This document shows, piece after piece, positions 18,366-27,588 of a stretch of 64,000 nucleotides of DNA. Positions within the stretch are counted from its first letter, which is position 1, and the number at the start of each line of letters is the position of its first letter. The notes under the pieces were generated by a model. It was not told the origin of the DNA. It did not search any database and worked only from the letters and a program-made list of their open reading frames with translations. The DNA comes from Flavobacterium sharifuzzamanii (GTDB lineage: Bacteria > Bacteroidota > Bacteroidia > Flavobacteriales > Flavobacteriaceae). The position numbers were made by a program, and so were the translations under genes. The DNA lies in NCBI RefSeq assembly GCF_003254585.1, contig NZ_QJGZ01000039.1, positions 1 to 64,000 of the forward strand, given 5' to 3'.

Positions 18366-18809
18366 ATGAAAAATCTAAAAAATCACGGTTTCTTAGCTGT
18401 ATTATTATGCCTTTTTATTTCTTCTAAATCTTTATCTCAAAACAATCAGCCGCTGATGCCAAGTCAGCAAAACAAAATTATAATTGATAAAATTGTTGAA
18501 GCAACTCGCTATAAAAACTATGTTATTGATTTTTGCCTTTCAAAAATAAGTGAAGCAACAGCAAAAGAAGGCTGGAACGAACAAAAAGCAATGGAAATTA
18601 CCCAAAGCATCAATTACAAAAATTTCAGAGATGCGATTTACAACAGTCTTGTTGTTTTTGATGAAGTTGAACTGGAAACTTTATTGAAAGCCTATGAAAA
18701 AGACTCAGCTTATCAAACACAAAATGTAATGACCAATAATAAAGTGCTTATTAATAATCTGAACATTTTTGCTGATGATATTGTGAAGGGGAAATATATT
18801 TCTAAATAA
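18366..18809 (+). CDS. secreted protein of unknown function
   Basis: A 147-residue protein with a signal peptide (about 1-25, ending SLSQ). The mature part is mainly helical and charged, with no cysteine and no motif I recognise. It stands alone between two strong terminators, so it is its own transcription unit. Nothing in the neighbours hints at its job. Confidence 0.7.
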   Translation: MKNLKNHGFLAVLLCLFISSKSLSQNNQPLMPSQQNKIIIDKIVEATRYKNYVIDFCLSKISEATAKEGWNEQKAMEITQSINYKNFRDAIYNSLVVFDEVELETLLKAYEKDSAYQTQNVMTNNKVLINNLNIFADDIVKGKYISK

Positions 18810-18826
18810 GGTGCTAAGTTTTTTTT

Positions 18827-18861
18827 AGCCTTTGTCAAAGTTTAAAACTTTGACAAAGGCT
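18827..18861. terminator. bidirectional terminator before the penicillin acylase gene
   Basis: AGCCTTTGTCAAAGTTT pairs with AAACTTTGACAAAGGCT, a perfect 17-bp inverted repeat between two converging genes, with T-rich and A-rich flanks. Confidence 0.85.
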
Positions 18862-18893
18862 AAAACTTGAAACATTAAACTTGAAACAAAATT

Positions 18894-21284
18894 TTATTCT
18901 TTCGGTTTCAAAACCAATTTTGTAGATGTTTTTATAATCTCCTCTTTATTCAATTTCATTTTTCTGAACTTTCCTGCGTTGTACATTTCGGCTTGATCGC
19001 TATAATGTTTACTGAAAGGATTTCCAGATTGTCCTGTTGGCAAAATACTCCAGCTATTTTCTACATCGGCAAAATCGACAATTCTTCTTGTTGAAGGTCC
19101 GCCTCTGGTATAATACTTTCCTTCATCATTAAATCCGAAGAATAAATTATTAATTACTTCATTTGAACCTGGAGAATTAAATGGTCCAACATTAAATAAT
19201 CCGCGAAGCGCTTTAACTTTTCCTAATGGATGTTCGTGTTCTACAGTATGCACTTTCCCCCAATTCCATTCTGAAATATTTTCTCCTAACTGATTTTGCA
19301 AAGCAATAACAGCGTCATGAAAAGATTTTGAAACAACTTCTTTTCTTGTTTCTTTTACATTTTTGGTTTTGATATTATCCCACCAAACCGAATTTTCATT
19401 TTTAATTTGATTCGCGATAACTTGCTTCCCTAAAGAAATTCCTAAAAATAAATTGAAATTGTCTTTGCCCATCTCGTCCTCAAATGTATTTTTCAAATAC
19501 AAATAAATCCATTTATTATACATCGTTGGCGCAATGTCGTCAATATTTGTTGTTCCTTTCCAAGACTTTAAAACTCCCAAAATCTCTTTTTCATTATAGG
19601 AAAGCGGTTTATTATCTAAAGCTGCAATTAAGTTTTTAGTCGTTTCGACAGCAACATCAGAAGTATTATCGTAAATCATTTTACTGATGGCTACTTTGTC
19701 CCAATCTGATTTTGCATCTAGAATTCCAGAAATTCTTTTGGCGCGATCTTCTGGCAAATAATATCCTGGATATAAATAGCCATTGTCTATAGCTTCCGGC
19801 TGATTATTCGCAGAATATACATATCCCCATTCTGGATTTTCAGCTGATGGATTTTTTTCAAAATCTAAAAACTTCGTAATATCATCTTTTCCGCTTGAAC
19901 CGTCCAAAATCAAATGTGTATTAACACCTTCATTATGTCGGTACAATTTCCCGCTTGCCCACCAAGCTACATTCCCTTTGGCATCGCCATACATTACATT
20001 CAATCCAGGCGCGGCGATTAAACTAACAGATTTTTTAAAGTCAGTTGTATTTTCAGCATGCGAAAGACCATAAGCCGCGTCTAAAATCAAGATTGGTTCT
20101 CTTGTATACGTCCAAGACATTGCGATTGGGTTTTTCTTTTCTAAACGATCTATAAAATCATTCATAACTGGGCCATGACGCGTAATCTTTATTGTCAAGA
20201 CAACATCTGAAGAATCTTTTACTTTAATTGTTTTTTTTCTGATTTCGTATTTGCTGAAACCTGTCGGTGTCTGATATTGAGAAGCATCGTCTATTTTGTT
20301 TTTTTCTTGATAAAAATCGATATCATCATTTTCAAACATGGTCAAACCATAAGCATAATCCCTATTGTGCGCCAAAAGCGGAAATGGAGTTCCTGCCAAA
20401 TAACAGCCATATAATTCATGTTTTGGAGTAACAATATGCGCTTCGTACCAAGTTGCAGGTTGCGAAAATCCAATATGCGGATCATTTGCAAAAATAACTT
20501 TTCCCGTTTTCGATTTATGAGGCCCAACAACCCAACTGTTGCTTCCAACAAATGGAGGAATCGGAGACTGATCCAGCATTCCGGTTATAGATTTTGAGAT
20601 CTCCGTGTATTCTTCAGTTTTCTCTTTTGAGATTTTAATTCTAGTATTGTTGAATTCTCCTTCAATACCTAAATCTTTCAAATAAGCAACACCATATTTG
20701 TTTTTTATGTCTGTCAACAGCGGATCTGTTTTCTGCGCCATAGCGAAACTAAAAGACATGTATCCGAAAATATTATAAACGTCTTTTATGGTAAATTTTT
20801 GCTTTTTTACACCAACCAAAGTAAATTCTATTGGCGTAACACCTTCATCCAAGTATTGATTAATTCCATCCAGATAGGCTTGAGTCAGTTTATAGCTTTC
20901 GCTGTTTTTATCCAATTTTACAATGGCTTTCGCCGAAGCTTCTTCAATTCCTATTCCAGCAAAAAACTTGTCGTTTTTAAGCGCAACACCACCAAAAATT
21001 TCAGAAAGGCGTCCCGGCGCAATTCGGCGTAACAATTCCATTTGCCACAATCTTTCCTGCGCATGCACATAACCAAGTGCTCGCATAGCATCTTTTTCAG
21101 AATCTGCATAAATATGAGGTACGCCAAAATCATCAAAATAGACTGTGGTTTCTTTTTCCAGATTATTCAATTGTACAGAACCTTCATATTTCGGTTTTAA
21201 ATGAAAAATATAAGCGCACAAACCAATCGCAAGAATCACAATAAGAACCAATAATGTCAACAGGATTTTTTTAATTATTCTCAT
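18894..21284 (-). CDS. penicillin acylase family N-terminal serine hydrolase
   Basis: A 796-residue precursor of the Ntn-hydrolase family that includes penicillin G acylase and AHL acylases. An N-terminal membrane segment or signal (about 5-28) comes first, then the alpha chain with TVYFDDFGVPHIYADSEKDA and YVHAQERLWQMELLRR. The autocatalytic site is in VGSNSWVVGP near residue 248, where the Ser would become the N-terminus of the beta chain. HNRDYAYGLTMFENDDIDFY is also typical. It could act on amides such as acyl-homoserine lactones, lipopeptides or antibiotics; the substrate cannot be told from sequence. It is transcribed divergently from the AsmA-like gene. Confidence 0.9.
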   Translation of the reverse strand: MRIIKKILLTLLVLIVILAIGLCAYIFHLKPKYEGSVQLNNLEKETTVYFDDFGVPHIYADSEKDAMRALGYVHAQERLWQMELLRRIAPGRLSEIFGGVALKNDKFFAGIGIEEASAKAIVKLDKNSESYKLTQAYLDGINQYLDEGVTPIEFTLVGVKKQKFTIKDVYNIFGYMSFSFAMAQKTDPLLTDIKNKYGVAYLKDLGIEGEFNNTRIKISKEKTEEYTEISKSITGMLDQSPIPPFVGSNSWVVGPHKSKTGKVIFANDPHIGFSQPATWYEAHIVTPKHELYGCYLAGTPFPLLAHNRDYAYGLTMFENDDIDFYQEKNKIDDASQYQTPTGFSKYEIRKKTIKVKDSSDVVLTIKITRHGPVMNDFIDRLEKKNPIAMSWTYTREPILILDAAYGLSHAENTTDFKKSVSLIAAPGLNVMYGDAKGNVAWWASGKLYRHNEGVNTHLILDGSSGKDDITKFLDFEKNPSAENPEWGYVYSANNQPEAIDNGYLYPGYYLPEDRAKRISGILDAKSDWDKVAISKMIYDNTSDVAVETTKNLIAALDNKPLSYNEKEILGVLKSWKGTTNIDDIAPTMYNKWIYLYLKNTFEDEMGKDNFNLFLGISLGKQVIANQIKNENSVWWDNIKTKNVKETRKEVVSKSFHDAVIALQNQLGENISEWNWGKVHTVEHEHPLGKVKALRGLFNVGPFNSPGSNEVINNLFFGFNDEGKYYTRGGPSTRRIVDFADVENSWSILPTGQSGNPFSKHYSDQAEMYNAGKFRKMKLNKEEIIKTSTKLVLKPKE

Positions 21285-21391
21285 ATTCTAAAAAAAATGA
21301 AATTTGTAATGATATAACTTTTCCGCAAAATTTTATAAGAGACAACCGTCTTTAAAACTCTAAATTTATGTATTTAAAATTAATACTATAA

Positions 21392-22948
21392 ATGTCCATC
21401 TATAAAAAAATAGCTATTGTAGTAATTTCTCTGCTTGCCATTGTAATTCTTGCCAATATCGGGTTGAATTACTGGATCAAAAAACAGCTTCCGATCATTA
21501 TTCACGAAAAAAATAAAACAGCTTATAATATCAATTACGAAAAAATTGAAGTCTCTCTTTTTTCCAGGAATATCAATGCGCAGACTTTGCTTGTAAGTCC
21601 TAAAAATGCGCCAAAAGACAGCAAAAATGGGCTTTTTTCAAAAATCGAATCCATCACCATAAAACATTTCAATATTTGGGATCTGGCTTTTCGTGATATC
21701 ATTCAAGCAGAAAGTATTATAATTAATAAACCGCGAATCATTTTATACAAAAAAGGTGAAAAATTAATCAATAACAGCAAAAGTATTGAGAAAGAAATTG
21801 TTGATCCTTTTAGAAAAATTATTGCAGTTTCTAATATCTACCTCAACGAAGGATCTATTGATGTTGTCTCTTTAGATACAGAAAAACCTATTTTCAGCAT
21901 AAAAAAAATCCTTTTAAAACTAGAAGGCATTTTAATTACTGATGCTACTTTAAAAGAAAAAATTCCAATTCGATACAAAAAATATGCTCTTGTTTGCGAC
22001 AGCTTGTTTTATAGACCAAATGGTTTCTATTATATCAATATCGGAAAAATAAGCACTGAAAAGAATTTTTTAAAAATTAATAATTTCTCAAATCTTCCTC
22101 AATTTGAACGACGAGAATTTGTACAACGTCTTGAAAAAGAAAAAGACATTTACAATCTAAAGTTTGATTCGGCACAAGTTGCAAAAATGGATTGGGGTTT
22201 CAAAAATGACCATTTTTATTTCAAAGCAAATTCGCTTGTAATTCATCATTTTGATGCCAATATCTACCGCGGAAAAATGCTAAAAGACGATCCAAGCAAA
22301 AAATATCTTTACAATCATTTATTGCGAAATCTAAAATTTCCGCTTCAAATTGACACATTGCAAGTTTTAAAATCGAAATTGGTTTATGAGGAAGAACTAG
22401 ATTTTGCTAAAGGCCCAGGAGTTTTAACTTTCGATAAATTCAATCTGCAAGCGACCAATTTAAAAAGCGGTTTTGGCTTAACAAAAACAGATGATGTAAA
22501 AATAAAAGTCAAATGTATTTTTATGAAAAATTCCCCTCTTGATGTCGATTGGAGTTTTAATGTTCTAGATAAAAGTGACGGATTTCATATTCAAGGCGTG
22601 ATTTCGAATTTTAACGTTCAAGGAATGACAAGATTCACAAAGCCATATATAAACACGACTTTTACTGGAACTTTCAATAAATACCGTTTTAATTTCTACG
22701 GCAACGATAATGGCTCAAAAGGAAATGCTTCTCTGGATTATGATGACCTAAAAGTCAAATTATATAAAAAGAATAAACCAGAAAAAGAGGCAAAACTCAA
22801 AACTGCTGTTGCCAATTTATTAGTCAAAAACGATTCGAAAGACGGAGCCAAAACAGCCGAAGTTGAAGTAGAACGGCTTCAAGATAGATCGTTCTACAAT
22901 CTTTTGTGGAGAAGCATTGCAGAGTCTTTGAAGAAGATTTTGATTTAA
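21392..22948 (+). CDS. AsmA/DUF748-like membrane-anchored protein
   Basis: A 518-residue protein with one N-terminal membrane segment (about 7-28) and a long beta-rich periplasmic part. The pattern of IESITIKHFNIWDL followed by AESIIINKPRIILYK resembles the repeating strands of AsmA-like and DUF748 proteins, which are linked to the outer membrane and lipid transport. The C-terminus is basic. Assignment to a named family is tentative. The gene is alone and starts 107 bases from the divergent acylase gene. Confidence 0.65.
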   Translation: MSIYKKIAIVVISLLAIVILANIGLNYWIKKQLPIIIHEKNKTAYNINYEKIEVSLFSRNINAQTLLVSPKNAPKDSKNGLFSKIESITIKHFNIWDLAFRDIIQAESIIINKPRIILYKKGEKLINNSKSIEKEIVDPFRKIIAVSNIYLNEGSIDVVSLDTEKPIFSIKKILLKLEGILITDATLKEKIPIRYKKYALVCDSLFYRPNGFYYINIGKISTEKNFLKINNFSNLPQFERREFVQRLEKEKDIYNLKFDSAQVAKMDWGFKNDHFYFKANSLVIHHFDANIYRGKMLKDDPSKKYLYNHLLRNLKFPLQIDTLQVLKSKLVYEEELDFAKGPGVLTFDKFNLQATNLKSGFGLTKTDDVKIKVKCIFMKNSPLDVDWSFNVLDKSDGFHIQGVISNFNVQGMTRFTKPYINTTFTGTFNKYRFNFYGNDNGSKGNASLDYDDLKVKLYKKNKPEKEAKLKTAVANLLVKNDSKDGAKTAEVEVERLQDRSFYNLLWRSIAESLKKILI

Positions 22949-23041
22949 TTTTTTTTCGCCACAAATTACACGGATTTGCACAAATTGCTTTTTAAAATCT
23001 TTCTAGCCAAAATTCAATTTCGAAGGATTTAAATTGTCAAC

Positions 23042-23130
23042 ATAGCCTGCGGTTTCAACCGCAGGAACGTAATGGATTTTCATTATGCATTTCCAAAAAA
23101 ACGTTCCCCGTGGTTGAAACCACGGGCTAT
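23042..23130. repeat. paired palindrome (BIME-like element), copy 1
   Basis: Two hairpins, CCTGCGGTTTCAACCGCAGG (23046-23065) and CCCGTGGTTGAAACCACGGG (23107-23126), face each other and are bounded by ATAGCC and GGCTAT. A further inner inverted pair, GGAACG and CGTTCC, joins them. The same layout recurs at 25.8 and 49.6 kb and in half form at 29.0 kb. This resembles REP/BIME elements mobilised by REP-associated tyrosine transposases; none is encoded here. It lies in a 361-base spacer that otherwise holds only the degenerate CACGAATT-type repeat. Confidence 0.75.
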
Positions 23131-23309
23131 TTTTATTTATGATTCGTAATTTGTCGCCAATAATTACACGAGTTTTTATTTGGCGCATTTAAAAAATCAA
23201 TTCGTGTTAATTCGTGTAATTCGCGGCAACCAATCTGCAAACCTGACATTTATCAGGTTTTAGGAGAAAATATTTTTTTTCATTTGTCTCTATTTTAATC
23301 CGAATACAA

Positions 23310-25106
23310 ATGACAAAAAATAATCTGCATACTTTTCATATTCCGGTAATGGGACTTGCTTATACCATAGACAGTCCGATTCGAGTAGCGCAGTACGGAA
23401 TTTCATCGGTTGTTGCTTTAGCAGACGATGATCTGATTGAAAAGATGCGTAATTTTTACAGCACAAAATTCAACATTCCTTACAAAGAAATTACTCAAAA
23501 ATTTCACGACTACCGCGCTGAAAGAATTACCTCTTATTTAAATTTAGTTGATAAAATCGTAAAAGAAAAATTCGAAAAATTCAAAACAGAATTGGCAGAA
23601 AGCAAAACTGCTTTAGAAAATTTCATGGAAATGCTGCCGAATACTTCTGATATTAAAAAGGGATTTCAGAATCTATTGGATGACGGAATTGCTTTTAAAG
23701 AAAACATTCAAAGTTATATCGAAACCCACCTTTTTCCAGGAGAAATTGATGTCAACATCATGACGAAATTAGACAAAGATAATTTCATCAAAAACGAACA
23801 GCTTCCAATTGAGTTTAATGATGCTCATGCTGCTTTAAGAGGTTTTGCTAATAGCAATCTGGAATCTTCTGTTGTACTTTCTGCTGGAATGAATCCGAGA
23901 TTGTTTGGTTACTTTGAAAACTTCAAAGATTTTTTCCCGAATGAAAATAACGAACTGAAAAAGAAAATCATCCTAAAAGTAAGTGATTTTAGATCAGCAA
24001 TGATTCAAGGAAATTTCTTGGCGAAAAAAGGACTTTGGGTTTCAGAATATCGAATCGAATCGGGATTGAACTGCGGCGGACATGCTTTTGCAACTGACGG
24101 ACTTCTTTTGGGTACTATTTTAGAAGAATTCAAGCAGAAAAAAGATCAATTGATACAATCTGCCCACGAATTAATGATTAAAGCTTTACAAGCCAAAAAT
24201 CAGCCTGTTCCTGAAAATCCTTTAGAATTAAAAATTACGGTTCAAGGCGGTGTTGGAACTGCAGCTGAACATGAATTTTTACTAGACGAATACAATGTTG
24301 ATTCTGTAGGTTGGGGCTCACCTTTTTTATTAGTTCCAGAAGCAACATCTGTAGATAAAGAAACTCGGAATTTATTGATGAATGCCAAAGAAGATGATTT
24401 TTACTTAAGTAATATTTCGCCTTTGGGAGTTCCTTTTAATACTTTGAAAGGAACAACTAATGAATTTTTAAAACAAAAGCGAATCCATGAAAACAAAGCC
24501 GGAAGTTCTTGTCCGAAGAAATTTTTAGCATTAAGCAAAGAATACGACCCACACGGAATTTGCACGGCTTCAAAAAAATATCAGGATATAAAACTCGAAG
24601 AATTAGAAGCAAAAAAAGATTCATTATCTATTAATGAGTTTGAGAAAAGCAAAATCAAAATCACCGAAAAATCGTGTTTATGCGTTGGTTTAGCCAATGC
24701 TTCTTATCTAGAAAATGATATAAAAGTTAAAGGCCAAGCTCAAGGTGTAGTAATTTGCCCTGGACCAAACTTAGCTTATTTTGATCAGGAAGTTTCCTTA
24801 AAAGATATGATTCAGCATATTTATCAAGGAAAATCAATTATTAGAACTGAACGTCCAAACTTGTTTATAAAAGAACTTAAAATGTATGTTGAATATTTTA
24901 GAAATGAAATCCAATCTGTTTCTGGAGAACTAACAGCAGCTCAGCTTAAAAAATGGAATACTTTTAAATCTAATCTGTTGGATGGAATTGAGTATTATAA
25001 AAATTTATTTGAATCGACGTCAGTCTTTAAGGGTCATCTTGATCAACTCGATTCTTGTAAATCAGAATTAGTTGGTATAAAAATTCCCGTTTCAGAGTTG
25101 GTTTAA
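23310..25106 (+). CDS. large protein resembling an FMN TIM barrel, with a cysteine-rich C-terminal part; function unknown
   Basis: A 598-residue protein with no signal peptide. The start, IPVMGLAYTIDSPIRVAQYG (residues 12-31), looks like the first strand and helix of a TIM barrel. GLNCGGHAFATDG lies at about 252-264. GGVGTAAEHEFLL at about 312 with VDSVGWGSPFLLVPE a few residues later matches the FMN-phosphate-binding end of nitronate monooxygenase/IMPDH-like barrels. Cysteines follow in SSCPKK (about 399), GICTAS (about 416), KSCLCVG (about 455) and VICPGP (about 480), a possible metal or Fe-S site. A helical insertion (about 75-160) separates the first strand from the rest. An FMN oxidoreductase is inferred; substrate and partners are unknown. 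It is a single-gene unit. Confidence 0.7.
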   Translation: MTKNNLHTFHIPVMGLAYTIDSPIRVAQYGISSVVALADDDLIEKMRNFYSTKFNIPYKEITQKFHDYRAERITSYLNLVDKIVKEKFEKFKTELAESKTALENFMEMLPNTSDIKKGFQNLLDDGIAFKENIQSYIETHLFPGEIDVNIMTKLDKDNFIKNEQLPIEFNDAHAALRGFANSNLESSVVLSAGMNPRLFGYFENFKDFFPNENNELKKKIILKVSDFRSAMIQGNFLAKKGLWVSEYRIESGLNCGGHAFATDGLLLGTILEEFKQKKDQLIQSAHELMIKALQAKNQPVPENPLELKITVQGGVGTAAEHEFLLDEYNVDSVGWGSPFLLVPEATSVDKETRNLLMNAKEDDFYLSNISPLGVPFNTLKGTTNEFLKQKRIHENKAGSSCPKKFLALSKEYDPHGICTASKKYQDIKLEELEAKKDSLSINEFEKSKIKITEKSCLCVGLANASYLENDIKVKGQAQGVVICPGPNLAYFDQEVSLKDMIQHIYQGKSIIRTERPNLFIKELKMYVEYFRNEIQSVSGELTAAQLKKWNTFKSNLLDGIEYYKNLFESTSVFKGHLDQLDSCKSELVGIKIPVSELV

Positions 25107-25112
25107 AATTGA

Positions 25113-25143
25113 AAACCCCAAATTATCATCTAATTTGGGGTTT
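25113..25143. terminator. bidirectional terminator after the FMN-barrel-like gene
   Basis: AAACCCCAAATTA pairs with TAATTTGGGGTTT, a perfect 13-bp stem with a 5-base loop between two converging genes; GTTTTAT follows on the plus strand. Confidence 0.85.
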
Positions 25144-25164
25144 GTTTTATCTATAGAATTTAAA

Positions 25165-25590
25165 CTATTCTTTCTTCTTGTTTTTGCTATCAATAACAGC
25201 TCCTGTTCCAGTTCCGACTGCAGCTCCGGCTAAACCACCAATAATGGCACCTTCACCTTTTTTCTTACTGACAATTGCGCCAGTTGCCGCTCCCACTCCA
25301 GCACCAATTACAGCCCCTTTAGCGGTTGCGCTCCAACCTTTCTTTTTAGCTGGTGCAGCTGCTGTTGCATCTTGTTGATGTACTACAACGACTTTCTCTT
25401 TTTGAGCTTCGATCTTCTCTTCATTCATTTTAGCCATTTCAGTTTTCATCGAATCGATAACACGCTGTTTGTTAATCTCAACTTTCATTGAATCAATGCT
25501 GGCTTGTTTGGCTTTATTTATATCTTCTTTGCTTTGTTGCTGGCAAGAAGTTAAAAATATCACGGTCAATAAAATATATAAGCCTTTCAT
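25165..25590 (-). CDS. glycine-zipper lipoprotein
   Basis: A 141-residue lipoprotein with lipobox LTSC (C16). A charged helical or coiled-coil part (about 20-68) precedes the glycine zipper (about 85-133): GAVIGAGVGAATGAIVSKKK and then GAIIGGLAGAAVGTGTGAVI. Such zippers form membrane-associated bundles (YMGG/OmpA-like types). It is probably anchored in the outer membrane. It has its own terminator downstream. Confidence 0.8.
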   Translation of the reverse strand: MKGLYILLTVIFLTSCQQQSKEDINKAKQASIDSMKVEINKQRVIDSMKTEMAKMNEEKIEAQKEKVVVVHQQDATAAAPAKKKGWSATAKGAVIGAGVGAATGAIVSKKKGEGAIIGGLAGAAVGTGTGAVIDSKNKKKE

Positions 25591-25732
25591 GATTATAAGT
25601 TTTTAAATAATTATACATCACAAAGTTCTTAATATCTGCCATAATAGTTATTACAGAATTTTTCAGAAAGTTTATAAGATTTGAAGATTTCATCGTATTT
25701 CTCGCTAAATTATTTTTTTAAGCTGTATGATT

Positions 25733-25999
25733 TAATCTCGCAATCCCGATAGCTATCGGGAGAAGTTTTTAATCTTTTAAATTTAATAGCGTCCAGCTGT
25801 AGCTGGATGAAAAAGCGATCAAAAGAAAAAGGCTTTAACCAAACTGAACTCGTTTGGCTAAAGCCCTCTTAACTTAATCTTTAATACCTCCAGCTAAAGC
25901 TGGAGGCTATTGAGAAAAAAATCTTTTTAATCCTTTTAATCTGTGGCTTCAAAAAACTTTGCGTCTTCGCTCCCGATCGCTATCGGGATTGCAAGATTA
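25733..25999. mobile_element. 267-bp element with 30-bp terminal inverted repeats and internal hairpins
   Basis: The ends, 25733-25762 and 25970-25999, are inverted copies over 30 bases with two mismatches; each contains the palindrome CCCGATAGCTATCGGG or a near version. Inside lie three hairpins: TCCAGCTGTAGCTGGA (25792-25807), GGCTTTAACCAAAC with GTTTGGCTAAAGCC (25831-25865), and CCTCCAGCTAAAGCTGGAGG (25887-25906), the outer two bounded by ATAGC and GGCTAT as in the paired palindromes elsewhere. A copy of the CCACAGATTA repeat lies near the right end. It codes for nothing. This looks like a small non-autonomous element or a nest of repeats; no target-site duplication is evident. Confidence 0.6.
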
Positions 26000-26004
26000 C
26001 TTTT

Positions 26005-27279
26005 TTATTTCCCTAAAATTCCTTTTTTCAGGATTTGTCCAAAATCATACATGTCTTCATAAGAACAATATAAAGGAACAGGTGCCAGACGAATTACGTT
26101 TGGTTCACGCCAATCTGTAATTACTCCGTTTTTCATTAAATAATCAAACAATGCTCTTCCTTCTCCGTGAAGAAAAACAGATAATTGTGAAGCTCTTTCT
26201 TCTGGATTTGTTGGTGTAATGATCTCAAAAGTACTTTCTACTTCTTTATCAATTTCGTGAAGAATAAATTCCAGATATGAAGTAATATGATCACGTTTTG
26301 CAATCAAAGCATCCATTCCAACCTCAGCAAACATTTCTACAGAAGCCAAATATGGCGCTAAAGATAGAACTGGTAAGTTACTAATTTGCCATCCATCTGC
26401 TCCGTGAACAGGATCAAAATTTGGTTCCATTTTAAAACGACGCTCTTTGTTGTGTCCCCACCATCCTGCAAATCTTGGCAGATTTGAATTATGATGTTTT
26501 TCGTGAACAAAACATCCAGAAGCATTTCCTGGCCCTGAGTTCATGTATTTATAACTACACCAAGCAGCAAAATCAACATTCCAATCGTGAAGTTCTAATT
26601 TTATATTTCCAGCAGCATGTGCTAAATCCCATCCTACTTTTGCTCCAACCTTTTGCCCAGCGGCAGTTATGGTTTTAATATCAAAAACTTGTCCGGTATA
26701 ATAATTTACTCCACCAATTAAAACTAAAGCCAATTCATCACCAACTTCTTCAATTTTTGCTAAAACATCTTCTAGACGAATATTATGTTCTCCTTCTCTA
26801 CGTTTAATTTCTACAATCGCATCTTCAGATTTGTATCCGTGAAAGTTAACTTGGCTCTGAAACATATATTGATCTGATGGAAAAGCTTTTTCTTCGCAGA
26901 TAATTTTATAACGTTTGCCTTTTGGCTGATAAAAAGAAACCATTAATAAATGAAGATTTACTGTCAAAGTATTCATCACCGTAACTTCAGACGGAAGTGC
27001 TCCAACAATCTTACTCAACGGTTCAGCAAATCTTTCCTGATAATCCCACCAAGGTTTTTCAGCATAAAAATGGCCTTCGACAGCAAGTTCTGCCCAATCA
27101 TTCATTACTTCGTCAATATATGCTTTAGTACGTTTTGGCTGTAATCCTAAAGAATTTCCTGTGAAATAAATTACTCGTTTATCATTTACTTTAGGAAAAA
27201 TAAATTCTTGTTGATAGTGATTTAATGCGTCTTTCGAATCTAGCTCTCGTGCAAATTCGCGTGTATTTTGAAAAGTCAT
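26005..27279 (-). CDS. kynU: kynureninase
   Basis: A 424-residue PLP enzyme that splits kynurenine or 3-hydroxykynurenine to (3-hydroxy)anthranilate and alanine. The PLP lysine is in AWCSYKYMNSGPG near residue 240; GWDLAHAAGN before it holds the PLP aspartate. VIYFTGNSLGLQPK at about 35-48 is the N-terminal signature. It completes the step after kmo (11.8 kb) and stands alone. It may supply 3-hydroxyanthranilate for NAD synthesis or tryptophan breakdown. Confidence 0.95.
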   Translation of the reverse strand: MTFQNTREFARELDSKDALNHYQQEFIFPKVNDKRVIYFTGNSLGLQPKRTKAYIDEVMNDWAELAVEGHFYAEKPWWDYQERFAEPLSKIVGALPSEVTVMNTLTVNLHLLMVSFYQPKGKRYKIICEEKAFPSDQYMFQSQVNFHGYKSEDAIVEIKRREGEHNIRLEDVLAKIEEVGDELALVLIGGVNYYTGQVFDIKTITAAGQKVGAKVGWDLAHAAGNIKLELHDWNVDFAAWCSYKYMNSGPGNASGCFVHEKHHNSNLPRFAGWWGHNKERRFKMEPNFDPVHGADGWQISNLPVLSLAPYLASVEMFAEVGMDALIAKRDHITSYLEFILHEIDKEVESTFEIITPTNPEERASQLSVFLHGEGRALFDYLMKNGVITDWREPNVIRLAPVPLYCSYEDMYDFGQILKKGILGK

Positions 27280-27351
27280 TGTGTTTTTGTTTTGGATGCT
27301 AAAATAACAAAAATTGTTTGTTTTGTTTCAGATTGATATGCTTTGTGTATT

Positions 27352-27486
27352 TTTTAACGCAAAGTTCGCAAAGTCTTTTTTTATCAAGGCTAACGTTTAC
27401 AAACGCTAAGTTCGCAAAGCTTTGCGTTCTTTTTGTTTCTGGCAAACACATACTGAGCAAAAAACCTTTGCGCTCTTTCCGTTTAA
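27352..27486. repeat. GCAAAGTTCGCAAAG-type intergenic repeat, copy 1
   Basis: AACGCAAAG at 27357-27365 and CTTTGCGTT at 27420-27428 form an inverted pair around further GTTCGCAAAG units, and a degenerate AAACCTTTGCGCTCTTT follows. A better-preserved copy with a perfect 13-bp inverted repeat is at 55.0 kb. Together with the following terminator it fills the 309-base spacer between queA and kynU. Confidence 0.65.
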
Positions 27487-27537
27487 ATTTCTCAACAAAT
27501 GTCCAACTTGAAACCTGAAACTTGAAACAAATAAAAA

Positions 27538-27566
27538 ACCCGACAGGTTATAAAAACTTGTCGGGT
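27538..27566 (-). terminator. terminator after queA
   Basis: ACCCGACAGGTT pairs with AACTTGTCGGGT with one G-T pair and a 5-base loop. It lies just downstream of queA read leftward, and an A-rich stretch at 27531-27538 gives the U-tract. It shares its stem with the terminators at 55, 11751 and 61752. Confidence 0.8.
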
Positions 27567-27588
27567 CTTTTTATATGACAAATGCTAA

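Noticed and set aside
23003-23188. Minus-strand 61-codon frame across the paired palindrome
   Set aside because: It spans both hairpins of a repeat element and has no protein-like features.
25733-25999. CRISPR array or integron site
   Set aside because: The repeats are inverted pairs of different kinds, not evenly spaced direct repeats, and no cas or integrase gene is near.
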